A model generated the notes under the pieces. The model worked only from the letters and a program-made list of their open reading frames with translations. It was not told the origin of the DNA and did no database searches. This document shows, one piece after another, positions 42,278-54,500 of a DNA stretch of 64,000 nucleotides. The DNA comes from Symbiodinium sp. CCMP2592. Its lineage: Eukaryota; Sar; Dinophyceae; Suessiales; Symbiodiniaceae. The DNA is taken from positions 300,167 to 364,166 of the forward strand of contig CAJNDT010002913.1 of assembly GCA_905221615.1 (NCBI GenBank). The letters run 5' to 3'. The position numbers and the translations under genes are program-made. How positions within the stretch are numbered: position 1 is the first letter of the stretch; each line of letters opens with the position of its first letter.

Positions 42278-45200
42278 GCTGCCAGACGACGGGCTGTGAT
42301 ACACGATCGCAACCCACTGCACGTCACTACCTGACAACCTCACCCGCTCTCACCCCAGCGCTCGATCCGTCTTGCTCCAATGACTGTATAATGAAATGCC
42401 GTCTGACCTCCAGACTGCGCTCTTCCGGAGGCACATTGGGAGTCTTTTTTCCGCAAAGAAGTTCGAGAGACTCATCGTCGGCATAAGGAGTGCATTCTTC
42501 TTTCACTTGGGCCCTGGGGCTGCAATGAGGGCAAGCCGGCAAAAACAACGCACGTTAGCAGGAGGAGTTGTAAATAGATAGCATATATAACTTATACATT
42601 ATACAAATACTAATATAGAATTTCTCCACGCAGCTCCAGGATCCCACATGGCATACGAGAGAAAAAACAGGCGACCTCGCAGCAAGCCACTGTCCATCGA
42701 GACAGACTCTCAGGGGCTTTGTTAGCCCTGCATGTACAACCTCCCAAACCTACAAGGTGCTAGAAGTTTTTGCAAATCATATGAAGATGTGATAATATAA
42801 ATCCTAAATTCAGGAACTTAGTTCCTGAAGTGAAGCAGTAAAGCCCAGCAACCATAATTAACCGAGAAATTACATAAAGGTGCGATGCTATAGCTAGTCA
42901 CTAGCAGCATGTCAGGAACACATCACAGAGCTTGCAACAGCTATGCCGCACGCTGTTCTACGTGTCAACTCTGCCGCACACTGCCGCCACTCACATCTAC
43001 TGAATCTACTTATGTACCTGAATCTCCTTACCATCCTAGCAGCCTAGCTGCACCGATGTAAATGGTATTGATGCCGTGCAACATAGAACGTGGCCTCTCC
43101 AGCCTCAGCCCAACTAGTAACTAGTAACTATATTACAATCGGTCCTACTTCATTCTGCCTCGTTCATGCTCCAGGCTAGCCCTTGTCACTACACACACAA
43201 GACTCTGCTTCCTGTAACAATCTCTTTCTAAAAAAGGTTTACTAGGTCCTCGGGTCCTAGGTCCCTGGGGCCCTGGGCGCTGATGACGATGATGGTCATG
43301 AGGATGATAAAGATGATGATGACGACGGTAATCCTGGCAACGATGAGGATCATCATAAGGGTTAATATTGCTGGGACATCTAAAGAGAGGATGAGCATGA
43401 TAATGAGGACAAGGTGGATAGTGAGGATGACGGAGAGGACACAAGTAAGGGGAATCCCGTCAAGGGCTCCAAACAAATAGTAACAAACAAGCCAACCAAA
43501 TAAAACATAGCACACGAGCAGCGCGTACAAACAAAGAAACTAACTCAGCAACCAGGCAGTTGATTGTTCCAACGAAGAACCCAATCTACCTTAGTTCATT
43601 AGTGTCGCGCTTATGTACGTTGTATGTGCAATACAAGTACACAAAGATCTGACATTAGCAACTACATCCCCAACTCAGCTAACTAGCTAACTAGCCGGAA
43701 CCAACAAGTACGAACAAGTAACTAGCAGTAACTAACACGCGCCGTCAGTCTTTGCTGATATAATATAGTGGATCTAAGACTCCAGGACTGCGTAAGCATG
43801 GGGTCACCGGTCCCCGAAGTAACAAGCAATGCAGATGCATACCTACAGCCACACTCTAGACTCTAGACTCTAGTTAGTCCAAGAGATATTGTGTCATAGT
43901 ACGTGGAGATGTGGAGCCTGGTACCAGATTCCGCGATTCATGAGTATACGGTGGGTCCGCGGGAATGGGTAGTGCATGCTTTTGCAGTAAGACAAGTAGC
44001 TCCACTGTTTGATTACATACACAGAAATGTGGCTCGGTGCGATCCTGCGCCTAAAGTTAACCGGCTGAAGAAACCCTCATGGCAGCAGCAGTCAGCAGTA
44101 ACTATGAAGGCAAAAAATCCACTGAGAAGACAGGACCTGCAGTGGGCATCGGCTAGCGGCTAGCATTTTGCATGCCAGCTTCAGAGTAGCCGACTGACTG
44201 TCCGACCACCGTATCTTAACAGAGCCTGCTTCGAGCTGCGATGCCACATGGGTCAGGAGCACTACAGTACGGTACTTCTAGCTAGCATGGTTCTTCGGTG
44301 GTCTAGTTAGTAAAGCCGCATAACAATACACCGCAGACACAGGTTCCGGGGTTCTGAGACCAGGGATCTGAGCCAAGGACCTATAATAACCCATAATACC
44401 TATAAGGCCATAGACTATAAGGAAGAGCCTCAGACATAGGTTACCAGGTTACCACAGAAGCTTTAAGGAGACGTCTTCCGCCGGGAAGGCAGCAGGAACA
44501 GCTCGCAGCCAAGTGACAAAGCTCAGACAACTTTACTGTACGGGTACTGTGCGCACCAGCTATTTCGAATTGACAATGTGCAGTTACTAATTAAAGCAAT
44601 TGAAGACGCACATCCAGAAGTGACGTCGGTAAACCTTGCACGTCCGGACTACGGCCCCAAGCACCTCTTGTGTAAAAACAACACAGCAACAATCCTGGAA
44701 TTAGAAAATTCCCAAACACCGTTGAAGCTGCACACGACTTTAGATGGGAGCCTGGGTCCCTGGCCGACGGCAGTGCTAGGACCGACCTAGGACCTAGGAC
44801 CAACTGAAGCGGAATGCATGGGACTGCGCTGAAGCCAGCTGTGCAACAGCTTCCTATGAACAACTAACAACTGCCAACGACTATTTCGGACTTGTCGATT
44901 GCTCAAACTCTCGCCTGAAAATTTGCGGTACGCGGGTCAAGCACACTTCCGCCCAGCTGGCTTGTTCTCCGAATGGTGCAACAAGCACCACAGCCACGAA
45001 CGAGCCCCGCATCTCAACAGAATGTGGCACGGTCTTAAAGTGCAACTGCAAACATTAATAACAAACCACGTTGTCGCTACCACACCTCAGCACAGAAAGC
45101 CCGGCACACAACATCAACAGAATTGGAGCCAGGTCCTCCTGACAAATGCCTTGCACGACCACAAAGAAATATCCACGGGGTTGAACGCCATTAACCGTTA

Positions 45201-46270
45201 CCCGTCCTGCTACGGCCATGATGGTCTGGCCGAACCTACAGATCTGTTGGTATATTGTCCCGTTCACCAAAGGACCCAGACCAACTCGCGTTCAGTAGAG
45301 CACAACTCCATACAAGCCACAAGCTCGTGTTTAATGAATTTGTTGTATTTGCTAAGGTGTGCTTCATGCTCAATAACAGACACTGGTTACACTCTCAGTC
45401 TTGACTCATGCCAGAAGCTTGCTCGCATGGCTTGCTCGCATGGACTGACAACGGCGGGCTATCTCCATGACGAACTGATGCCACAGGTCTGGCGGTGTCT
45501 TGCACAGAATGTAGTCACTCCAGCGACCACAGTACTACACTCCCAATTTGCATACATTGCAATACAAGATCGGAATGTACTGCTCCCAACGTCAAACCCG
45601 CAAATCCTGGTGGCATGTCGTATAGGCCGTACAGGCCATAGGCATCACAGACAATCTCTCACTATACAGAACATACTGGCTTAATGACTTTGTGGTTCCG
45701 GTGTGCGCGTGCGTGTGTATGTGTGTGGCATTTGCAATTGAAACGACATGAAATACTACCATATGGACCGTTTGCAAATTCTAATTCTAGTCTAGAACAC
45801 TTGAATCACCAGAACCGATAAGCACATCACCTGAGTTCGTATAATACAGAACACGGTTGGCAACCCTGCGTTTACACTCTAGACTCTACACTCTATATGG
45901 ACCATCGTTGACCGTCTTCAGCAAGTTGTAGTTAGTTCTTAGCGTCTTAGCATTCTAGCAGGATTGACCGGCATTGTTCAGGCTTCAAATGGCTTGAACC
46001 CATCTATACATCTTGTTGCTGAAGGACTACTGTTGCAAAGTACCACGTGCAGGCAGCTGTGCAGAATGGTTCGCAAGCTCATAATTACACCGCATCGCAC
46101 AGTTGAAAGGCCAGCAGCCCAGAGACCTAGAGCACGGCTACAGTCTAAAGTGCCTTACCTCTCAAGTTTAAGAATTCAAGTCTATGACGAAAGCCACACT
46201 ACGTAGTTACTGCTTACTTCTTGTACACCCCGTCGAAGAATATCATAAAGATACTGATAGGTCCTAGGCC
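42278..46270. other. Intergenic region, no supported gene
   Basis: It contains a GATGA-rich simple repeat (43280-43440), repeated CTAGACTCTAGA words (43855-43878, 45880-45895) and many short frames. The longest (44899-45684, +, 261 aa) has no recognisable motif and His/Thr/Ser/Cys-rich composition, so I do not call it. Confidence 0.45.
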
Positions 46271-46960
46271 CTAGGCATCCGGGAAGCCTTTCAACAGAAA
46301 GATGCACCATAAGCACATTCCCAGACAGGGAAGAGCCATCCCTTCCCCGGCTAGCTTCTTCAAGGCAGCCTGGCTCATGCCTTCAGGCACTACAGTCGAA
46401 GTCGGGTGGCCTTGCTGAAACATCATTTCGCGAGGCGTCACGATCCTGCATTTGCCAAGATGCACCTGGAGACTGGACGTTGTAAGCGTGCGATGCACAC
46501 CGTCCTTGTTCGTGAAAGGACGCCTCCCCGGATTCTGCGACACGTCGACAATGATCCCCTTCACAGAGGCCTTCAAGCTGGAGTGATCCTGTGGTCCATC
46601 GTTGCCATGGTGAAGAATTACCAGATTCAACAGGGCTCTGATGCGATCGTTCATGTTGGGCAGCCCACGGATCTGCATTCGCATGGCATCCAAAGGTTTC
46701 ACACCAGCCCCACACCCCAACGACCTCCGCCAGGCACGGGCCTGTACCCTCCAAGCCGCTTCTTCCTCGTTGTCGTTGGGATCCACGTTCTCGCCCTTCT
46801 TCGCCCCAGATCGACGATCGCGGCCAGTCCAGAACTGACCACTGCGCTCCTGCCAGGGGAGGTGTCCGAACAGTCCCAGGGCCCCACGGGCTCGAGCTCG
46901 TTCGTACATAGGAAGCACCCTATCCAGCAAGTCTAAAACTCGTTCGTAAATCTGCGAAAC
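46271..46960 (-). CDS. Terminal exon with a cytosine-5 DNA methyltransferase-like C-terminus (partial)
   Basis: The frame starts after an AG|G acceptor (46961/46960, phase 0) and ends at a stop at 46271, about 229 codons. Near its end VSQNPGRRPF, TLTT, RIVTPREMMFQQGHP and LAGEGMALPCLG follow the order of the C-terminal motifs of C5 methyltransferases, whose general forms are LTT, R-x-LTPRE-x-x-x-QG-x-P and GNA-x-x. The catalytic PC motif and the SAM-binding motif are not here and would lie upstream, where only AT-rich repeats are visible. It may be an isolated exon after a long intron or a fragment of a mobile gene. The N-terminal half is not recognised. Confidence 0.5.
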   Translation of the reverse strand, partial: VSQIYERVLDLLDRVLPMYERARARGALGLFGHLPWQERSGQFWTGRDRRSGAKKGENVDPNDNEEEAAWRVQARAWRRSLGCGAGVKPLDAMRMQIRGLPNMNDRIRALLNLVILHHGNDGPQDHSSLKASVKGIIVDVSQNPGRRPFTNKDGVHRTLTTSSLQVHLGKCRIVTPREMMFQQGHPTSTVVPEGMSQAALKKLAGEGMALPCLGMCLWCIFLLKGFPDA

Positions 46961-46977
46961 CTGCAAATCTGATGATT

Positions 46978-47245
46978 TCATAAAAATATCAAAAAATACA
47001 GTGTGTTTTTTGATTATTTTACAAATTCCATAGTGCGGTCCACGATGTGGGCCGGAATCCTGGTTTTCGTAAATAAATTCATAAATTATTTCATAAAAAA
47101 ATCAAAAAACACACTGTGTTTTTTGATTTTTTTATGAAATCACTGATGCTGCCAGATTCTACCGTGTCGTGTGGCCGGAAACCTGATTCCGTAAATATTT
47201 CGAAAAAAATCAAAAAACACACTGTGTTTTTCAATTTTTTTATGA
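46978..47245. repeat. Tandem AT-rich palindromic repeat, three copies
   Basis: Three units of about 105-110 bp each contain an inverted repeat built on ATCAAAAAACACA / TGTGTTTTTTGAT (46985-47025, 47088-47140, 47200-47240), alternating with GGCCGGAA-containing spacers. The middle copy is a perfect palindrome of 26-base arms (47088-47113 and 47115-47140) around one base. The array sits just upstream of the methyltransferase-like exon. The words GTAAATATTTCG and TTCGTAAATA resemble the AT-rich patch at 30601-30725. Confidence 0.85.
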
Positions 47246-48086
47246 ATTCCTCAATTTGGGCCCCTGGGCTGGGGTGCCCAGCCCCGTTCGTCCAGCCCAG
47301 CCCCACCGGCCCCAGCCAGAGTGACCCAGCCCGTCCAACCCAGCCCGTCCAACCCAGCCCCTAAACAGCCCCACTCCCTCCCAGCCCCAGTCTCAACCCA
47401 GCCCAACCCAACCCAACCCCACCCAGCCCCAGGCCCAGGCAGCCACCACCCATCAACATAACCGAAAGCCGCCCGCCAGCCCCCAACCACTTATATGAGC
47501 AACCTGTGCCACAAGCCAAACCACGGGCAGAAGTAGCGGCAGTACTAGTATAGTCGTCGACATTGTAGTAGTTGGCAGTGGTAATAGCAGTGGCAGAAGT
47601 AGTAGAAGCAGTAGCAGTAGCAGTTGCAGTAGCAGTAGCAGCAGCAGTAGCAGTAGCAGTAGCAGTAGCAGTAGCAGTAGCAGTAGCAGTAGTAGTAGTA
47701 GTAGCAGCAGTAGTAGTAGAGTAGTGGAGCAATAATAATAGTACTAGTACTAGTCGTAGCGGCAGTAGTAGCAGAAGAATTAAGAGGCATAATACTAGTA
47801 CTAGTACCAGTCCAAATAGTACTAGTCTTAGTAGTACCAATCCTAGTAGCACTTGCCCTAGTAGTACTAGTCCTAATAGTGCTAGTAGTGGTAGTAGTAG
47901 TAGTAGTAGTAGTAGTAGCAGTAGTAGTATGTGGAGAACGGAAACCCAAAGGGGCAGCACGCACCCTCGTTTTCCGTCCAAGCAGAAAGTCCAACGACCG
48001 TGACAGGTCGAACGTCCGCCCAGGACGGGCTGCGCGCAATTGCGTCGCGGCAACGAGAAGCTACCAACGACACACTGCCGTGCTCA
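47246..48086. other. Low-complexity intergenic DNA
   Basis: CCCAGCCC-type C-rich repeats (47260-47440) and a long (AGT/AGC)n microsatellite with ACTAGT words (47535-47935). Open frames crossing these are repeat by-products. Confidence 0.7.
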
Positions 48087-48101
48087 CTTGAGCCAAAAAT
48101 G
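48087..48101 (-). other. Probable relict of the dinoflagellate spliced leader
   Basis: Read on the minus strand, CATTTTTGGCTCAAG contains twelve bases identical to the 3' end of the dinoflagellate spliced leader (TTTTGGCTCAAG), with one extra T in the run. Such relicts mark reverse-transcribed, trans-spliced mRNAs returned to the genome. It lies downstream of the gypsy accessory ORF on the same strand. Confidence 0.5.
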
Positions 48102-48581
48102 TTATGAATACGAATTACAGAAGAGCATGCATAAAAGCATACAGCACAACAGCCAGCCCGCAGACTATGTACAGTTACATTCGCCCCTCAGCCGAGAGCA
48201 CGATAGAGCCGTAGGATTCCGCGGGCGGCCGGAGGCCGTAAAACTGACCTACAGACCCTGCCCTCCTACAAACCCTTCGCACTCAGCACAAGACCTTCGT
48301 TTTTCACGGCCTGTGCTGCACGAGGCTCTGGTTTCCTACTGTACACAGCCTGCGCCGCACTGCGGCCACAGGGCTGGTGAAACGAGCAGCTGAAGCTGCG
48401 GCGTTACTCCACGCGCTTCGGGAGCACTACCGTGCCTCCCTAGCCGCTCCCGTCAAAGACCTGTAGAGCGGATACGCCACCCTGTCGTCTCATCGGAAAG
48501 CAGCTAGGTGCTGCGACCAAAACTGAAGTTGCCACAGGTGGCTAGAAGGGCGGAGCGCAGTCCGCGACTTCTAGTCCACGG
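48102..48581 (-). other. Probable 3' untranslated region or LTR of the gypsy element
   Basis: This GC-rich, non-coding stretch follows the accessory ORF stop at 48582. A 3' LTR would be expected here, but the partner LTR lies beyond 64000, so it cannot be tested within the window. Confidence 0.35.
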
Positions 48582-51500
48582 TCACTGCGGCTCCACGTTG
48601 GGTTGCGCGGCGGGCTGCTGGACATTTGAGGGTTTTGCCCGCCCGCGGTGGTTCCGCTGAGGTGCTTCGAACTCCTCGAGCTTCAGCGCCTTGGACCACT
48701 CGGTGCCAAACGAATCTAGCCACTTTTGGCTAAATTCAGAGGTCAGCACACTGGCGACCGCGATGCCGACCTCCGCGTTGGCCCGTGAACTAGCACTAAA
48801 GTTTAGGCTTCCTATCACGGCGCTAACTGTGGAGTCCGGCCTCGTCACGAGCACCGTCTTGGCGTGGTGGATGCCCGCGAGGCCTGCGCCGATGCTCACG
48901 TCCGTGCGGTTCTCGGCGGCGTAAGCCGCCTTGACCGAGGTGCCCTTGCCGACACGGACCTGGACGCCAGCCGCCCCTAGCTCCTTGAGGGACTGCAGCT
49001 GGAGCTTGGTCCGGCTCGTCTGCGAGTTGTCGGCAAGCACGTGGGCTCGGGCGCCTCGCTCCAGCGAGGACACGAGGGCTCCAACCAAAGGCTTGCTATC
49101 GAAGCTGTAGGCTCGCACGTAAACGTGGTCCCCATGCCCAGCGTCCGATAGCATCGTTTGTACCACAGCGTGATACTCCGGAAGGGTCAGAAACTTGACC
49201 CCGGCTCGCTCGAAGCCGTCAGGGATCGGGAAGTCTCTGACACGCCGTGCCTGGCTCGACATGGGAGCTGTCGGAGCCGGAGACGCCGCAGAGGTACCCT
49301 GGCGGGAAGCCTCCGCTGCAGGCGTCTTCGGAACAGTCTCTGTCGGAGGCGCCGACACTGTGGCCACCTCGTGGCGGCCTCTGAGCTTGGTAAAGCCGTC
49401 AAGGCAACCCTCGGACGGGTTCCCGACATTCCGAGCTCTTTCAGAGAGCGATCTCGCTTTCGACACCATGCCGGCAAGGCACCCCTGTTCCAGGGCCGGC
49501 GCGCCGAGGATCGCACGGGCGCGTCTAGTCGCGGCCGGGGCGACGGACAGCGTTGGGGCAGCGCTCGCGCCTGTCATGGCCACGAGTTGCCCCGCAGCTT
49601 CAACAGCGCGTTCTATGTGACCACAACGTCCCTCGTTGAGGAATGCCTTGCAGTCGCAGCCTGCGCCGTCCGCGCCCGACCCGACCTTCACAAGAACCCT
49701 GTGTGCTCCGGCCTTAGTCTTTGATGCAACCTCAAAGACAGCCTCCCGGCCTTCGAGCGACACCAGAACAGCATTCCCAAAGGGGTTACCGTTCATGGCG
49801 TGCATTAGCCGGTTAGTGGCGACACGTCCGGCCCACCACAGCACTACGGCCGCGAACGTCCACAGTAGGACGACGGCCGTCAAGCCAACCACGCGGACAC
49901 CCCGAACGAGGATACCAGAGGATTCCTCGATGAGGTCCTCCGCCGCAGTGGCAACTGCAGTGAGGCTCACGTGTGCCACCTCTCTGGCACCGCGCTCAAC
50001 AGTGAAGAGGGTAGGCGCCAGCGCAGCGGCCACCAAACCCATCTTCCATCCAATGTTGCCCGTTGTGGCGTGGGCTGCGCGATTGCGCGCTCTCCTGGAG
50101 AGAGCCCAGCTGGAGACCGCAGCGCCTATCGAGCGCACGGCCCCAAGGAACCCACCACGGTTCGAGGGCCCGGAAGAGACAGCGGGGCGAGAAGAAACGG
50201 CAGGGGCCTCGGGCGCCACTCTGTGGCCACCCGGGCCACGCAGTGGGAGCGTGAGGGCGGGCTGCCCAGCACGCTCGCCGAGTCGGGAGGAGTATGCCAG
50301 TCCGGCAGCACCTCCGGCCCACCATCCTCGGTTGCCGTAGCGGTTCGAGCTTCCCCTTCCACCACCTTTGCCACCACCCTTGCTGCCAGAGCTGCGGCCC
50401 CCACTGGGTGCACCGCGCCCGGAGGAAGGTTGGCTCCACCAGGCTCGGGCAGAGTCTTGAGAGAGCTCTGCCTGCCTGCGCTTTTCAGCGCGGAGCCTCT
50501 TCCGTCCGGAGCGGAGGAATTTCCTCGCATGCTCCGCAAGGGGATCGGCGTTGATGGAACGCTCGATCCGTTCCATCTTCGTGCCCTCGCTCTCTTCCGA
50601 CGAAGAAGCAGCTTCATCGTCGCCTTCCTGGGGCGGCATGCCGTGGGTTATGAACGACGCGCCCGACTTAGGGCCACTGCACTTAAAGCACAGTTTGCGC
50701 CATAACATGTTCCTCTCTTGGCATGTGTCCCGCCCACAGGTCCAGTAGGCGTTGGACATTGCGGCGGCGATCGCGTCCGAACGCTTCGCATAAAGGTACT
50801 CCTTTATGCGTTCCTTATGTTCATCGAGCCAGACCTCGATGAACCACGCCGGCGCCGTTCGCAGGTCCACCGGCGTGCTCCAGTACAGGCTGTCCTCGAA
50901 GATCCCCACACAGGGGGCACCTCCGAGCTCCTCGGAATCATGGTGCCGGCAGGTATTGCGTTCTGGTGGGTTCGCACGCCCACAAGTAAAGCAATCCCAC
51001 CAGCCCCAAGGCCAGACCTTGCCTGTGAGGAGCGGAACGCGCTCGGGTGTCGGTCCAAGCTCGTTTTCATCGTAATCGGGCCAGATTTCAAACACTGGCC
51101 TGTTCGACAAAATCGCAGCCTGGTAGACGAACGCGCGCCTCCGGCGCCGCGCCAACGCGAGGAGCTGCTCGAGCGTATGCTCACCACCGCCTCGGAAGAA
51201 TTCCCTGATCTGTTCATCATGTTGGAGATCAAGGGGGACCGTGAGCCTGGGATCCACGTCGCGGGCGCCGGGCCTTCCAGGCCCCGGCGGTGGAGTCGCA
51301 TCCCAGTCCACGTCGCGCCAATCGGCCCCGGGAACCTCGTTCGAGAGTCCGTAAACCCCCGAAACTCGGTGTTGGGGAGCCGGCGACTCCATGGTATCCT
51401 GCCATGTTGTGAATCGCTTCTTGGGCGGCGGCGGTCCCTCCGGCTCCGCGGGTCGCCGCTTGTCTGTGCTCGACGGAGCAGCGGCCCCGCTGGCACCTTC

Positions 51501-54500
51501 TTCGGCACCTGCCTCGCCACTAGACGAGGGAGCCGCGCCTGTCCCGGCCGCGGCTCCTGCAGGGCCGGCTGGTGCCGAGGGCGCTTCTTCCTTCTTGGTG
51601 GTGGCCCGCTTGGCCGCGGGGCCTTGACGCTCAGAGCCGCTCTCCTCAACGGCGCGCTTGAGGGAGGAGAGGGACTTAGCCTCTGCTGTCTCCTTTTCCT
51701 CCTTGGTCACTGCAGGAAGGCGGGTGTCGCGCCGTGCCTCAGGAGCCGCAGCCGCGGCCTCCTGGGCCGAAGCAGCAAGCTCCTCCTTGGCGCGTGCCGC
51801 CGCTCTTTCCCGTGCCAAGCCTGCCTTCATAGACTCCGCGAGGCTAGGGATCCGGACCTCCGGACTCCCTGCCTCAGCTGGGGGAGTCACGTTGGCCGCA
51901 GGCGCTGCAGAGGAGGAAGACGCCTCCTGAGAGGCATCCGGAGGAGCAGGAGCCATCTCCTGATCCTCGGAATGCGTCGCCGAAGATGGCGGAGCTTTCT
52001 TCTTAGGGCTGGAAGCCTGAGGCTCCGCACCCCATCGTGGATCAGGCGGGGTTCCAGTCCTCTGGACACCCCCCTTCTCTCGAGGGAGCAGATCCGTTTC
52101 CAGCATAGGGGGATCTATCTCCAGTTGGGTGTCAGTCTGCTTTGCGATAGGGTTCAAGACACCCGCGGCGAGCTTTTCTTCTCTGAGCCCATCGTGGGCG
52201 TTCCAGATAAGGTCTGAAAAGGTTTCCCTCATCGCTTGGACGTGCTCCCTCGGGGTATCTTCCCGGGGAGCGTCCACGTCCGGATCTTGGGGCTCCAAAA
52301 GCTCGTCGGGGAACGCCGGAGGAGGCGGTTCAACATCTTCGGGAACCTCTCCGGATCTCCCCTGCTCTTCGCGAATCGCCTCCAACGCTTCGCCCAGCGG
52401 GGTCTCGTCCCTAAACAAGTGACGGTAGGGACTCGGAGCTGCGGCGTTGGGCATCATGAAGTCCGTCTCCTCGTACGCTGGCCCGAGAATGGTACTCGGG
52501 TAGCGCACGGGAGGCTTCGCCCGCTGCACCGGCCTCCGGTCAAGGCGATACGTGCGCCAGAGACCATCGGAAGTGACACAAGGCGCCCCATCCGGGAGCC
52601 GCCTGAAATCACGCAGCTCCGCCCCGATGCGATCACAGAAGCGGTCCGGGTTGGAGATATGCGTAAACCGGCCCAGGTCAGCCTCAAAGACCCAGACACG
52701 GTCTCTGTGGTCTCTGCGAGCTTCTCCGTGGCGGAAGCGTCTCAGAGCCACAGCGGCTTCTCCAAAGAACGCATCGTCGCACGGGGCCGGCACCATGTTC
52801 GCCGGAAGGCCCCTTCCGTGGACCGCCGCTCGGTGGTACGCGGCTTCGTACTCGTGCTCGAATTCGGCACGGCACCCGCGGATACCACACTTGTGGCCGG
52901 ACCCACGGGAAGGAACCCTTCTAGGGTCTCCGTTCCCAATCTCCTCGGGTGTAGGGCAACCAGCCACGCCCCCGCCATGGATCGCACTCCGGTCGGGGGT
53001 GTCCCCGAGATCGACGAATTCCCCAGGCACTGCAGCCTCCTCGGGAATCGGATCCACACTGAAAGGCACAAAGGTGTGCCGCGCAGGAGACTTCGGAGCG
53101 GGCCGTTCTTGGCTTGCCGACCGACGCTCCACGGATGCCATGAAATCGTCGATCCCGCGGAGGATGGCCTCAGTCTTGGCCCGTTCCTCCTCGGTCTCCT
53201 CTGGGACGGCCGTACCTCCTTCTCGGGAGCCCTCTGGGCCTCCCGTGGAGGCCGAGCTCGCAGAAGGGGCTTCAGCACTAGGAACGGCCCCCTTCGGAGC
53301 GGCCTTGAGCGGAGGCCCACCAAGCTTAGGCCGGATAGGGCCTTGGTAAGGACCGGGCCCCAGCCCTCCATGAGGCAAGGGCCTTTCCGACCGGTTCCTC
53401 GCAGCAGGTGGCGGAGGAGGAGATCGCGCGATGGGCGGCTCAGCCGGCCCACCCAGCAACCATCCAGGCCTGGGGCTCAAGAACTCCTCGGCCCTCTCGG
53501 TTTCCATGATCAGGAACGGCGGTGGAGGCCTGACCCCTTTCGGCGTCGGGCCAGGCTTCACCGTGACCATTCCTTCCGGAACGGCTGGCCTCTTCGGCGG
53601 CGGCTTCGGGTTCGCCTTCTTGCTGAAGTTCTTCGGGTGGAACAAATCCGCTGGCGTAAGCGTACGGTCCGCCTCCATCGGCTGATCCCCAGGCGCTGCA
53701 CCGGCACCCTCAGGGTCACCGGGCGCGGCCTGAGGATCCTCAGGCAGCTCATCCCGGGCCCTGGGCGGCGTCCTGTAGCGGATCGTGTCCGCAGGCGGTG
53801 CTTCGGGAGGCACCTTTTGAGGGGGGCGGTGTGATCTTCCCCGCTCCTGTTCCCCTGCCGAAGGCGCTCCCTCTGGGGCCACCTTGGGGGTAGGCTTTAG
53901 TTTGCCTTCCCGCCCTGGCGGCGGCCTAGCATCGACCGTCCTGGACCGATGCAGCGCAGAGGGCATCCCACGGGGACCACCCTCCTTAGGTGGTCCAGGC
54001 GGGGGTCCCGCCGGCATTGCCGAGCTCTTGGCCCGCACCTCAACTTCCAGCTCGGAAGGCGAGTCCTCGTCCCCGATATAGTAGTTGACCGGGCCGGCTC
54101 CGCCAGGCGGCGCCGACTGCTCTCTGCGGACTCCGCTCCCGGGCTCCGCATCATCGACCCACCGCAGGGTGTTACCCTGACGCTCTGCAAGCGAGAGGTC
54201 GAAGACTTCACAGCCGGGTGGCACCGTGAGGATTCGGAGGATGCATTCTGGAGGGACACGCCCTGTCAGAACACATCCGTCTGTCCCTCTCCAGACGGGC
54301 ACCCCGGAAGCCCTTAGGAGCTCGAGGTTCGAGACCACAAGACAGGTCGAGTTCTTTCTAAAGCCCGACGTACTGTCCCGCTGTCTTGGGTACCCGGGCC
54401 CGATCACCCAATGGACAGTCAGGCGCGGGACGTTTCCGCCTCCCGGGAGGAGGCCGTCGCGGCCGATCCGCCGCGCATGAAACACCTCTGTGCCATGACA

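Noticed and set aside
44899-45684. 261-aa + strand ORF
   Set aside because: No recognisable motif, biased composition, no exon-type borders, and it lies in repeat-rich intergenic DNA.
47361-48053. 230-aa minus-strand ORF
   Set aside because: Composed of (AGT/AGC)n and C-rich repeats; poly-Leu and poly-Thr output only.
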